DNA from: Saprospiraceae bacterium
GTDB lineage: Bacteria; Bacteroidota; Bacteroidia; Chitinophagales; Saprospiraceae
Reading direction: 5' to 3'
Length of the DNA: 33,705 bases
NCBI GenBank assembly: GCA_022841345.1
Contig: JALHRR010000053.1
Coordinates: forward strand, 1-33,705
This document shows positions 6,447-15,700 of this stretch, piece by piece (position 1 is the stretch's first letter; every line of letters begins with the position of its first letter). A model generated the notes under the pieces. It did no database searches. It was not told the origin of the DNA and saw nothing but the letters and a program-made list of their open reading frames with translations. The position numbers and the translations under genes are program-made.

Positions 6447-8576
6447 ATGAGTAAGATTTCATTCAAACAGCAGGAACCGGATCTGAATATTTTGAATACA
6501 GGTATTCCCAAAGTAAAAGGCAGGCTTACCAATGAGCAAATTCAGCTTCAATCAGGATATGATGCATCTGACCTGAACGACAAGAAATTACTTTCCTATG
6601 TATCCGGTCTTCCGCCTTTTTTAAGAGGACCCTATGGATCCATGTACACGCAGAGACCCTGGACGATTCGTCAATATGCCGGATTTTCAACAGCTGAGGA
6701 AAGCAACCGATTCTATAAACGCAATCTCGCGGCGGGGCAAAAAGGGCTGTCTGTAGCTTTCGATCTTGCCACACACAGAGGCTATGACTCAGATCATGAG
6801 CGCGTTTCAGGAGATGTGGGCAAAGCTGGGGTAGCCATCGATTCTGTTGAGGATATGAAGTTACTCTTCAACGAAATTCCACTCGACCAGATATCAGTTT
6901 CCATGACAATGAATGGGGCTGTACTGCCGGTTATGGCCTTTTTCATAGTTGCAGCGGAAGAATCCGGAGTGACTCCGAATCAATTGAGCGGTACCATTCA
7001 GAATGATATTCTGAAAGAGTTTATGGTTCGCAACACGTACATATATCCTCCTCAGGCTTCTATGAAGATCATCACGGATATATTCGGATATGCCTCAAGG
7101 AGTATGCCCAAATTCAATTCTATCAGCATCAGCGGATATCATATGCATGAAGCAGGTGCTCCGGCAGACCTGGAACTGGCATATACTCTTTCTGATGGAC
7201 TGGAATATGTTAGAGCCGGGCTAAAAGCAGGTTTGGATATTGATGATTTTGCACCCAGGCTTTCATTTTTCTGGGGAATCGGGATGAATATCTTTATGGA
7301 AATAGCAAAAATGCGTGCAGCCAGATATTTGTGGTCTAATATCATAAAGAATTTCAATCCAAAATCTAACAAGTCAATGGCTCTGCGCACCCATTCTCAG
7401 ACATCAGGATGGAGTCTTACTGAACAGGATCCATATAATAATATAGCCCGAACGGCAATCGAGGGCCTTGCTGCAGTATTTGGAGGAACACAATCCTTAC
7501 ATACCAATGCTTTAGATGAAGCAATTGCCTTACCCACTGATTTTTCTGCCAAAATCGCTCGTGATACTCAATTATATATACAAAGAGAAACCGGAGTTTG
7601 TGCAGCTATTGACCCATGGGGAGGTAGCCATTATGTGGAGCACCTCACCGAACAATTAATTAACAAAGCCTGGCAGCATATGCAGGAAATTGAAAGTTTG
7701 GGAGGGATGACCCTTGCTATTGAAAATGGATTACCAAAGCTTAAAATTGAAGAAGCTGCAGCCAGAAAGCAAGCTAAAATTGACAGTAGAACTGAGAATA
7801 TTGTAGGAGTTAATGTTTTTCAAACAACTGAAACTTCTACATTTGATATCTTGGAAATAGATAATTCAGCGGTGAAAGAATCCCAAATCAGGAGATTAAA
7901 TGAAATCAAAGAAAAAAGAGACCAGGCTGCTGTGAATATTGCTTTGGAAGATATCTTCCAATGCGCTCAATCCGGAAATGGAAACCTGCTGGATAAAGCA
8001 ATAGTGGCAGCCAGACTGCGAGCCACTCTCGGCGAGATTTCCTACGCCATGGAAAGGGCATTTGGCCGCTTCAAAGCGCAATCTCACATGATTACTGGAG
8101 TTTACTCAAAAGAAATAGCCATGGACCCATCATTTATAAAGGCAAGGGCACTAGCAGATGAATTTGCACTTCAGGAAGGCCGACGTCCCAGAATCATGGT
8201 CGCCAAACTGGGTCAGGACGGGCACGACCGCGGTGCTAAAATCATCGCAACCAGTTTTGCGGATGTAGGATTTGATGTCGATATCGGCCCATTGTTCCAA
8301 ACACCCAAAGAAGCTGCTATGCAAGCCGCTGAAAATGATGTACATGTCCTCGGTGTCTCCTCCCTTGCTGCAGGTCACAAAACTTTGATTCCTGAGACCA
8401 TTGAAGCACTTAAAAAGCTCGGTAGACCTGATATTCGCGTCGTAGCAGGAGGAGTTATCCCTCAGCAAGACTATGATTTTCTGTACGATGCAGGAGTTAT
8501 TGCAGTTTTTGGTCCGGGGACCGTGATTGCTGAAGCAGCGATTAAGATTTTGAAGATTTTGAGTGAGGAGAGATAA
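6447..8576 (+). CDS. scpA: Methylmalonyl-CoA mutase large (catalytic) subunit
   Basis: This 709-residue adenosylcobalamin enzyme interconverts methylmalonyl-CoA and succinyl-CoA. The N-terminal TIM-barrel domain has the substrate-binding block [18 protein letters not shown] near residue 70 and [11 protein letters not shown] near residue 315. The C-terminal cobalamin domain has the base-off motif D591-G-H593-D-R-G596, followed by the TPKEAAMQA and [12 protein letters not shown] blocks. Length matches the large chain (MutB/ScpA) of the two-chain enzyme. Bacteroidota usually pair it with a homologous non-catalytic small subunit encoded directly upstream, but here lipB lies upstream in the opposite direction and no small-subunit gene is visible, so the partner is elsewhere or the enzyme is a homodimer. 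A -7 element abuts the start. Confidence 0.96.
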   Translation: MSKISFKQQEPDLNILNTGIPKVKGRLTNEQIQLQSGYDASDLNDKKLLSYVSGLPPFLRGPYGSMYTQRPWTIRQYAGFSTAEESNRFYKRNLAAGQKGLSVAFDLATHRGYDSDHERVSGDVGKAGVAIDSVEDMKLLFNEIPLDQISVSMTMNGAVLPVMAFFIVAAEESGVTPNQLSGTIQNDILKEFMVRNTYIYPPQASMKIITDIFGYASRSMPKFNSISISGYHMHEAGAPADLELAYTLSDGLEYVRAGLKAGLDIDDFAPRLSFFWGIGMNIFMEIAKMRAARYLWSNIIKNFNPKSNKSMALRTHSQTSGWSLTEQDPYNNIARTAIEGLAAVFGGTQSLHTNALDEAIALPTDFSAKIARDTQLYIQRETGVCAAIDPWGGSHYVEHLTEQLINKAWQHMQEIESLGGMTLAIENGLPKLKIEEAAARKQAKIDSRTENIVGVNVFQTTETSTFDILEIDNSAVKESQIRRLNEIKEKRDQAAVNIALEDIFQCAQSGNGNLLDKAIVAARLRATLGEISYAMERAFGRFKAQSHMITGVYSKEIAMDPSFIKARALADEFALQEGRRPRIMVAKLGQDGHDRGAKIIATSFADVGFDVDIGPLFQTPKEAAMQAAENDVHVLGVSSLAAGHKTLIPETIEALKKLGRPDIRVVAGGVIPQQDYDFLYDAGVIAVFGPGTVIAEAAIKILKILSEER

Positions 8577-8645
8577 GATATGAGATATGAGATATGAGAT
8601 GAAAGTTATGAGTGATGAGTGATGAGTAATGAGTGATGAGTGAAC
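8576..8645. repeat. Tandem heptamer array after the mutase stop codon
   Basis: The array starts on the last base of the stop codon. Three copies of AGATATG (8576-8596) and a fragment are followed by AGTGATG, AGTGATG, AGTAATG, AGTGATG and a terminal AGTGAAC (8611-8645). Because the period is 7, TGA occurs in all three frames. A looser continuation (TTATGAGTTATGAATGATGAGTGA) occurs around 8720-8745. Confidence 0.85.
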
Positions 8646-8680
8646 CGGGAAGAATTTGAAAGTTTACAGTTGAAAGTTGA

Positions 8681-8698
8681 TCCCCAAAGCTTTGGGGA
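8681..8698. repeat. 18-bp perfect palindrome
   Basis: TCCCCAAAGCTTTGGGGA is its own reverse complement with no loop. Related but broken versions occur after leuS (CCCCAACGCTTTGGGAT, about 12424-12440) and after the large T9SS gene (AATCTTTGGGGAA, about 16836-16848), so it may belong to a spacer repeat family or be a protein-binding site. Confidence 0.6.
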
Positions 8699-9196
8699 GA
8701 AAATAAACTGCCGTCGATAGTTATGAGTTATGAATGATGAGTGAAGAAGGCGTAAGTGGTAAGGCATAAGTAGTAAGGGAACAGCCGGAGAGAAGCAGAA
8801 AAATGTCATGAATGTGACCTGCTTGTTAGTATTATGCGCCAGCTGTCACCTCCTAATTAAGTTGGCTGTGAAGCGGTCCATATATTTAGGGGATGTCACC
8901 ATTTGCAGCAGGCAAAGGATGTCACTTTGTGAGCGCAGTGAGCACGATGTCACCCGTGCTACGATTAAAGCTTATTGTGCGTTGATACAAACAGAGGATA
9001 CAGCCGAGGAGGGCGAGTGCCCGAGGGGCGTGTATGATTGCTAATAAATTAGCAATACCAAAAGAAATCTCCTGAGCGAGCCTCCGGAAATTCAATAAAA
9101 TCATTTCACACCATTGAATTAGCATAAATATCCCGTCTTAAACACAGGGCTGCTCATGCTCAATCCCAAACACTAGCACAAAGCTCTGATTTTTTA

Positions 9197-9204
9197 TAAC
9201 TTCG
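9197..9204 (+). promoter_or_regulatory. Possible leuS -7 element
   Basis: TAACTTCG, preceded by a T run, matches TAnnTTTG at 7 of 8 positions and lies 31 bases before the leuS start. No -33 TTTG is seen at the usual distance. Confidence 0.35.
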
Positions 9205-9235
9205 CCGCTTCAAAGCAGATTCAAATCAATCCCAC

Positions 9236-12200
9236 ATGGAATATAGTCCAAATATAATAGAGAAACACTGGCAGAAATACTGGAAGGAAAATCAGATTTA
9301 CAAAGTCAGCAACGATAGTACAAAGCCGAAGTACTACGTCCTGGATATGTTCCCTTATCCCTCTGGGGCCGGTCTGCATGTGGGTCATCCCATGGGATAT
9401 ATCGCTACAGATATTTTCACCCGATTTAAAAGATTAAAAGGCTTCAATGTCCTGCATCCCATGGGTTACGACGCATTTGGTCTACCGGCTGAGCAATACG
9501 CCATTCAGACCGGAGTGCATCCTGCAGAGTCTACAGCTGCCAATATTGTGGGCTTCCGCAGACAAATGGACAATATCGGATTTTCATATGACTGGTCAAG
9601 AGAAGTGAATACCTCAGATCCAGCTTATTACAAGTGGACACAATGGATTTTCCTGCAATTGTTTGATCATTATTATGATACAAAATTGGATAAAGCACGG
9701 CCACTTTCTGATCTGATTAGTCATTTTGAAACGCAGGGATCTTCAAATGTGACAGCCAGCAATTCATTCGACGGCTCATTTACTGCTGAAGAATGGACTT
9801 CATTTTCAGCTAAAGAAAAAGATGAAGTTTTAATGAACTATCGACTGGTTTACAGGAAAGTAGGTTATGTGAACTGGTGCGAAGCGCTGGGTACGGTATT
9901 AGCAAATGACGAGGTTAAAGATGGTGTATCAGAAAGAGGTGGATATCCGGTAATGAAAAAAGCAATGATGCAATGGTCACTGCGCACCACTGCCTATGCT
10001 GAAAGACTGTTGAAAGGTCTGGATGATGTAGAATGGCCGGAATCACTAAAGATAATGCAGCGCAACTGGATCGGGAGATCTGAAGGTGCAAGAGTATTTT
10101 TCCAGGTTAAAGATCATCCGAATCTGGCTATCGAGATATTCACCACCAGACCAGATACAATATTCGGGGCAACTTTCATGGTACTTGCACCCGAACACGA
10201 CTGGGTGGAACGGCTCACAACTGAAGCATGTCGTGAAGGGATAGAGCAATACAAGGATTATGTTCAGTCAAGAAGTGAAAGAGAAAGAGTGTCCGAAGTC
10301 AAGAAAGTGTCCGGGGCATTCACAGGAGCTTATGCTATACATCCGATCAGCGGAAACGAGATTCCTGTCTGGATTTCTGAATATGTATTGAAAGATTATG
10401 GGACAGGCGCAATCATGGCAGTTCCATCAGATGATAGCAGAGACAACGCTTTTGCTAAGCATTTTAAATTGCCCATCATAGAAGTAATAGATCGTTCAGC
10501 ATTCCCAAATGCCACAATGGAAGACAAAGTGGGGCATCTAATGAATTCTGATTTCCTGAATGGTAAAAATATAGTTGAGGCAATCGCTGCGGCTCTTGAC
10601 TATATAGAGCACAATGGACTGGGAACGAGACAAGTTAATTTCAGATTGAGAGATGCAAATTTTTCCCGTCAAAGATATTGGGGAGAACCCTTTCCTATCC
10701 TCTATGATCCTGAAGGAGTTGCTCATGCAGTAGATGTGGAAGATTTGCCTTTAGAGCTTCCAAAACTGGATGATTTCAAACCTTCTGTTGATGGTAAAGC
10801 ACCTTTAACAAAAGCATTGGAATGGCTCCATCCTATTGATGGCTGGGTGAGAGAGGCAGATACAATGCCGGGTTTTGCCGGATCTTCCTGGTATTTCCTT
10901 CGGTACATGGACCCGGAAAATCCTGAAGCTTTTGCTTCAAAACAAGCTTTGGATTACTGGCAGGATGTGGATTTGTATGTAGGTGGTGCTGAACATGCAG
11001 TTGGTCACCTTTTATATTCCCGCACCTGGCACAAATTTTTATTTGACATCGGAAAAGTTCCAACACCTGAGCCATTCAGGAAGCTCATTAATCAGGGTAT
11101 GATCCAGGGACGATCCAATTTCATCTACAGAGCAAATGACAAATTTTTCATGGCCTACCTTGAGAAAAAAGTTTTTGCGGATTTGATGGGCGATATTGAC
11201 TATGTTAAAGAAACTAAATCAGATTTTGAATCCGCTACAAATTATGATTATAGCATTAAGGGATCCAATCTGGTAATTGAAGTAACCTCATTCAAACAAT
11301 CTGATAAGATTGCACGAATCAGAGAAATAGCCGCTGCGAATGGAAAAAGGTTATTAGTGATTGCAAATGAAACTATTTCCAGAAATATCAACAACCCGAA
11401 GCATATTGAAGCGATTATCAGAGAAAACCTGCATTCATCAGTACCTTTCGTAATCTCCGAATATGATAAAGAACCAGGGCAGTTGTATGTATCACATAAT
11501 TTGACTTACAAATATGACGAATCAAATTTTTCTGCTATCAATATTGATGTCAACTGGCTTGAAAATGATGTACTGGACATTGAAAAGGCCCTGGCATCCA
11601 ATATGTACAAAAACGCAGATTTTAAACTGGATCCAAATGGTAAGTTTACATGTTCATGGGAGATCGAGAAAATGTCCAAATCCAAGTACAATGTAGTCAA
11701 TCCCGATCATGTCATAGGAGAATATGGCGCGGATTGCTTCCGAATGTATGAAATGTTCCTGGGTCCTGTAGAACAATCCAAACCATGGGATATGAATGGA
11801 ATTGATGGCGTCGCTAAGTTTCTGCGAAGATTCTGGAGTCTATACGCCAGTCCTGATAGTGTTCTACTGACAAATGATGCTCCTGCGAAACCTGAATTGA
11901 AGATTTTGCACACGGCCATTAAAAAAGTCACAGAGGATATTGAGAAATTCTCCTTTAATACATCCGTCAGCGCATTTATGATTTGTGTCAATGAATTGAA
12001 AAAACTGAATTGCAGCAAAAGGGAAATACTTGAGCCGCTTACCATATTAATTGCACCTTTTGCCCCGCATGTATCTGAAGAGATTTGGCAAAATATTCTT
12101 AATAATGAAGGAACCGTTTTTGATGCTTCATTCCCCTCATTTGATGAACAATATCTGAAGGATGATGAGATAGATTATCCACTTTGCATTAATGGTAAAA

Positions 12201-12352
12201 AAAGGGCCATCATGAGTTTCCCTGCCGAAGAGAATAATGCGAACATTGAAAATGCTGCTAAATCTCACCCTGATATGGAAAAATGGCTGGAAGGAAAATC
12301 AATTAAAAAAGTGATAATTGTACCGGGCAAGATGATTAATGTAGTGGCTTAG
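9236..12352 (+). CDS. leuS: Leucyl-tRNA synthetase with nuclease-like insertion
   Basis: This class I synthetase charges tRNA-Leu. The HIGH-type motif is HVGH (48-51), the editing domain has TTRPDTIFGATF near residue 303, and the KMSKS loop is at 812-816. The segment LSDLISHFETQGSS to AKEKDEVLMNYRLVYRK (near 160-205) is usual in Bacteroidota. The total of 1038 residues is about 100 longer than expected for Bacteroidota LeuRS. The excess lies at about 638-750, after GRSNFIYRANDKF and before YVSHNL, within the leucine-specific region ahead of KMSKS. The insert keeps the frame open and the flanking synthetase sequence is intact, so the enzyme is likely active. The start ATG gives the expected N-terminus MEYSPNIIEKHWQKYW. 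Confidence 0.96.
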   Translation: MEYSPNIIEKHWQKYWKENQIYKVSNDSTKPKYYVLDMFPYPSGAGLHVGHPMGYIATDIFTRFKRLKGFNVLHPMGYDAFGLPAEQYAIQTGVHPAESTAANIVGFRRQMDNIGFSYDWSREVNTSDPAYYKWTQWIFLQLFDHYYDTKLDKARPLSDLISHFETQGSSNVTASNSFDGSFTAEEWTSFSAKEKDEVLMNYRLVYRKVGYVNWCEALGTVLANDEVKDGVSERGGYPVMKKAMMQWSLRTTAYAERLLKGLDDVEWPESLKIMQRNWIGRSEGARVFFQVKDHPNLAIEIFTTRPDTIFGATFMVLAPEHDWVERLTTEACREGIEQYKDYVQSRSERERVSEVKKVSGAFTGAYAIHPISGNEIPVWISEYVLKDYGTGAIMAVPSDDSRDNAFAKHFKLPIIEVIDRSAFPNATMEDKVGHLMNSDFLNGKNIVEAIAAALDYIEHNGLGTRQVNFRLRDANFSRQRYWGEPFPILYDPEGVAHAVDVEDLPLELPKLDDFKPSVDGKAPLTKALEWLHPIDGWVREADTMPGFAGSSWYFLRYMDPENPEAFASKQALDYWQDVDLYVGGAEHAVGHLLYSRTWHKFLFDIGKVPTPEPFRKLINQGMIQGRSNFIYRANDKFFMAYLEKKVFADLMGDIDYVKETKSDFESATNYDYSIKGSNLVIEVTSFKQSDKIARIREIAAANGKRLLVIANETISRNINNPKHIEAIIRENLHSSVPFVISEYDKEPGQLYVSHNLTYKYDESNFSAINIDVNWLENDVLDIEKALASNMYKNADFKLDPNGKFTCSWEIEKMSKSKYNVVNPDHVIGEYGADCFRMYEMFLGPVEQSKPWDMNGIDGVAKFLRRFWSLYASPDSVLLTNDAPAKPELKILHTAIKKVTEDIEKFSFNTSVSAFMICVNELKKLNCSKREILEPLTILIAPFAPHVSEEIWQNILNNEGTVFDASFPSFDEQYLKDDEIDYPLCINGKKRAIMSFPAEENNANIENAAKSHPDMEKWLEGKSIKKVIIVPGKMINVVA
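11147..11485 (+). other. In-frame insert in LeuRS resembling a PD-(D/E)XK fold
   Basis: Residues about 638-750 of LeuRS do not fit the synthetase. Their order is a helix (AYLEKKVFADLMG), then NYDYSIKGSNLVIEVTSFK (669-687), a helix (KIARIREIAAANG), a strand (RLLVIANET) and a last helix (KHIEAIIRENL). D671, E682 and K687 fit a PD-(D/E)XK metal site in which the usual lysine two positions after the acid is a threonine (T684). The fold assignment is inferred from pattern only. Confidence 0.55.
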
Positions 12353-12355
12353 AGT

Positions 12356-12389
12356 GTGATGAATTATCAGTGATGAATTATGAGTGAAC
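12356..12389. repeat. 14-bp tandem repeat after the leuS stop codon
   Basis: GTGATGAATTATCA (12356-12369) is followed by GTGATGAATTATGA (12370-12383) and the partial unit GTGAAC. It begins 3 bases after the leuS stop codon and ends in GTGAAC like the heptamer array after the mutase gene, so the two arrays look related. Confidence 0.75.
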
Positions 12390-12625
12390 AGCCTCAGGAA
12401 GAAGCTGTGAGCTGCGCCCCTGCCCCCAACGCTTTGGGATAGCAGAGAGAAACAGCCGGGATTTACCACTTTATCCTCCCCAGTTTCTTCCTAACCTCGT
12501 ATATCGAATATTCATGGAAATTATTTTAAACATCACCCAACCATTTAAACAGATGTAAGTGTTTGGGTTATACTTATAAGTCGCGGAAGGAGTTGAAGTA
12601 TTGCAATTCATTAACATTATCGCAC

Positions 12626-12656
12626 TTGTCAGTTCGGCAAAAATGAGTAATATTTG
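12626..12656 (+). promoter_or_regulatory. Possible promoter of the 1360-residue T9SS gene
   Basis: TTG (12626-12628) is separated by 20 bases from AATATTTG (12649-12656), which matches the -7 consensus TAnnTTTG at 7 of 8 positions. It would give a leader of roughly 70 bases and supports the translation start at 12733 over the upstream TTG. Confidence 0.4.
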
Positions 12657-12732
12657 CTGTTTATCCCATGAAGCAGAGTGTAAATTGTTTTTACTGAACC
12701 CTGTTCAGGTCATAATTGAGTGCATAAGTAGC

Positions 12733-15700
12733 ATGTTATATAAGTTTTTACAATCTTCTTTTAAATATAGGAATTTCCTGTTGTCGATCGCTTTGACCGG
12801 GATGATCAGTCTTATTTCTGCCGACACATTAAAAGCACAATTCTGTTTTTCGCCTACTAATATTCAGACAGTCACCAAAGGAAAGACGTTTATAGATCTA
12901 ATATGGACGCATAGTTTAGGAACAAATTTTGATTATTTTGAGATCAAACTAATTCATAAAACTGATAACCCTGACACGACCATTTATGAAAGTACAATCA
13001 CTACATTTGTTATAAATGACCTTGAACCAGGTCAACAATATGAAGTAGAAATCAGAACAGTCTGTACAAACGGTATTAGTGCACCACAGAAATATTTCTT
13101 TACAACAGTAATAGATAATGAGAATTCCTGTGATCTTCATCTTGATATTAATGACTTCCGATGCAATAATCCACAAATATTTGATATTGAAGTCAGCAAT
13201 ATTCCCGGGACTCAATTGGGTATTGATATTGATTTTGCAAGTATAGAATTGATTATTTCACACCTATCTCCTGCGGATTTAATTTTCTCGCTCATCTCCC
13301 CTTCAGGTAAAATAGTATTATTGAGCCAAAACAATGGGGGGGCAAGGAATCATTATGGTGATCCTTCCGTCAGTGGCTGTGAATTGCCTATTGTCTTTAC
13401 ACCTTTAGCGTGCAATAGTATTGTAGGTCTATCCGGTCCCCTTGTCGGTGCGGTATTACCACAGGAATCTTTCATCACTTTTCAGGATACTACCAATCCA
13501 AACGGAATATGGAAACTTCGAATTTGTGATAATTTTGATGAAATTCCGGACGTTTTGCAATATTTGCAATATGTGAAAATAAACTTCAGCAACAACGACT
13601 GCACGCCCAGCCCGGATCTATATTTCACAAATATTAATGCAGATGAAGCAGCTGTTTCAATAGCCAACTTCAGTCAATGTGATTCTGTAATTATCGAACT
13701 TGTAAAACCCGGAAAATTGCCGGGATTTGGATTAAATAAAGGTCATCCTGAAAATATTCTGCTTCATATGCCTTGTGGACAGAATCCATATTTGATTCCT
13801 GGTCTTCTGCCTGATCAGGAATATATCTTATATAACAGAACCCAATGCCCGGGTGACCGGTATTCCTTCAATAGCTGTGGTGAGTTTTTTAAAACTCTTT
13901 GTCAGAACGCTGATATTCAATCCGGTTTCGATAATCTGGATATATGTTCTGATGATTGTATTGAATCCTGCACATTAGATAATATTTGGAGTAATCAGAC
14001 AGCATCAGGATTAAAATGGATAGTACATTCAGGAGCAACGGATACAAACTTAACGGGCCCTGACGGAGATGTATTTGGCAGGGGAAAATATATCTATGTG
14101 GAAGCTTCCGATCCTGATTGTCTTAGCTCAGGACCGGCAGAAATTTTATCACAATGCCTGCATTGGGCCTCTACAGATACAGATTGCAACTTATCATTCA
14201 ACTACCACATGAATGGTCCTGAATCCGGAAAACTGCAATTATTTATCACGCATGACGGAGGATTTACCTGGACAAACATTTGGGAAATTGTGGGAGAACA
14301 GGGAAATCAATGGCATCGGGTCAATGTTGATCTCGGTGAATATACAGGACAAAATGTTCAATTAAAATTCTCGGCTTTACCGCTTGGATCATTAGGAGAT
14401 GTCGCACTTGACGAGATTTCATTATTGGGAAATGTCAACATTGTCTCCTTAGAATCAATATTCTATGCAGATCTTGACGATGATGGGTTTGGTGATCCTT
14501 TAAACTCTGTGTCGATCTGTTCTCTGTTACCACCTGAAGGGTTCGTAAATAATAATCTGGACTGCAATGATAATGATCCGATGATCAATCCCGGCGCTGC
14601 TGAAATACCATGTAATTTGATAGATGACAACTGTAGCGGACAGATAGATGATGTAGTTGGTGGTTTAAATATTACCAATGCCATTATCCAGGATGCCACC
14701 TGCAATGGTGTGGATGATGGAATGATTAGTTTATTCATTGAAGGCGGTTTACCTCCATATGAAATTTCATGGAACCATTCAACTCTGAATACTAGCTCCA
14801 TAAGTGACCTTGCCCCTGGTTTTTATAATGTGACAATCACGGATCAAAATGATTGTGAAAGCATTCTCACTAATATGTATGTGGGTGTTAATACAGCATT
14901 TGAAATCATTCCCGACAATATCGTCCCATCCTCCTGCAGTGGCATTGAGGATGCCTCACTTACAATTTTGATTTCAGATCAAATGCCAATCAGTTCTTAT
15001 ACTTTCCTGTGGAGCAATGGCGATACCACTCAAAATCTCAGCAATATCACGAACGGAAGCTATCAGGTAACTGTCACCAATAGTGATGGATGCATTGAAG
15101 TGAGTCCAATATTTAATGTGGGCGCCACAAATTCTTTGCAAATAACCTATGAAGAGGTAAAAAACATCTCTTGTCCCGGAAGGAATGATGGAAGTATCAG
15201 ATTAATTGCCACCGGAGGACAATTACCTTATCAATATACCTGGGGTCATCAGGCTGGTAATGTTAGTACAATCACAAATTTGAGTCCGGGAACTTACAGT
15301 GTGACCATTTCTGATCTTGAAGGGTGCAATACCATTAGAACATTTGAACTGAATGATCCTGATTCTATAGAAATTCGAATCCGGACACTGGACCCTGTTA
15401 CATGCCCGGGTGCAATGAATGGAAAAATCCAGATTGAAGTAAGCGGGGGAAATGCGCCTTATTCATACCTCTGGAAAAATGAAGTCAACACATATTACAC
15501 CAAAAATATTCCTCAGGCACGTTCCGGTTGGTATTTTCTGACTGTTACAGATACAGCCAATTGTAAAAAAAGCCTGGACAGCATTTATGTGGGAACACCA
15601 CCCCCTTTTATGCTGAATAATTTAGTCGTTTATCCCAACAGATGTCTCAGCAGCAGACAAGGAAAAATTCTTTTTGATCTGAGTGGCGGCACCCCGGATT

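Larger units (their letters stand above)
8577..9235. other. Long intergenic spacer before leuS
   Basis: No convincing gene is present in these 659 bases. From left to right it holds the heptamer array, an 18-bp perfect palindrome (8681-8698), four copies of TGTCAC (8844, 8894, 8920, 8949) in a GC-richer block, an inverted repeat AATTCAAT/ATTGAATT (9089-9096 and 9113-9120), and a possible leuS promoter element. A 78-codon open frame at 8808-9044 does not look like a protein and was not called. Confidence 0.6.
12353..12732. other. Intergenic spacer between leuS and the large T9SS gene
   Basis: No gene is supported here if the T9SS protein starts at 12733. The spacer begins with a 14-bp tandem repeat, continues with a GC-rich stretch that contains a degraded version of the palindrome of 8681-8698, and ends with a promoter-like pair at 12626-12656. 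The reading frame of the T9SS gene stays open back to 12601 through a TTG, but those codons do not look like a signal peptide. Confidence 0.5.

Noticed and set aside
8808-9044. A 78-codon open frame on the plus strand before leuS.
   Set aside because: The translation is Cys- and Arg-rich with no family resemblance and runs through the TGTCAC words and a repeat-like block; it looks like noncoding spacer.
9700-9850. A possible second insertion in LeuRS near residues 155-205.
   Set aside because: The segment with FTAEEWTSFSAKEKDEVLMNYRL is a normal part of Bacteroidota LeuRS as far as I know.
12601-12732. The in-frame upstream extension of the large T9SS protein starting at TTG.
   Set aside because: The extra 44 residues are not a signal peptide, whereas the ATG at 12733 leads directly into one, and a promoter-like pair lies within the extension.
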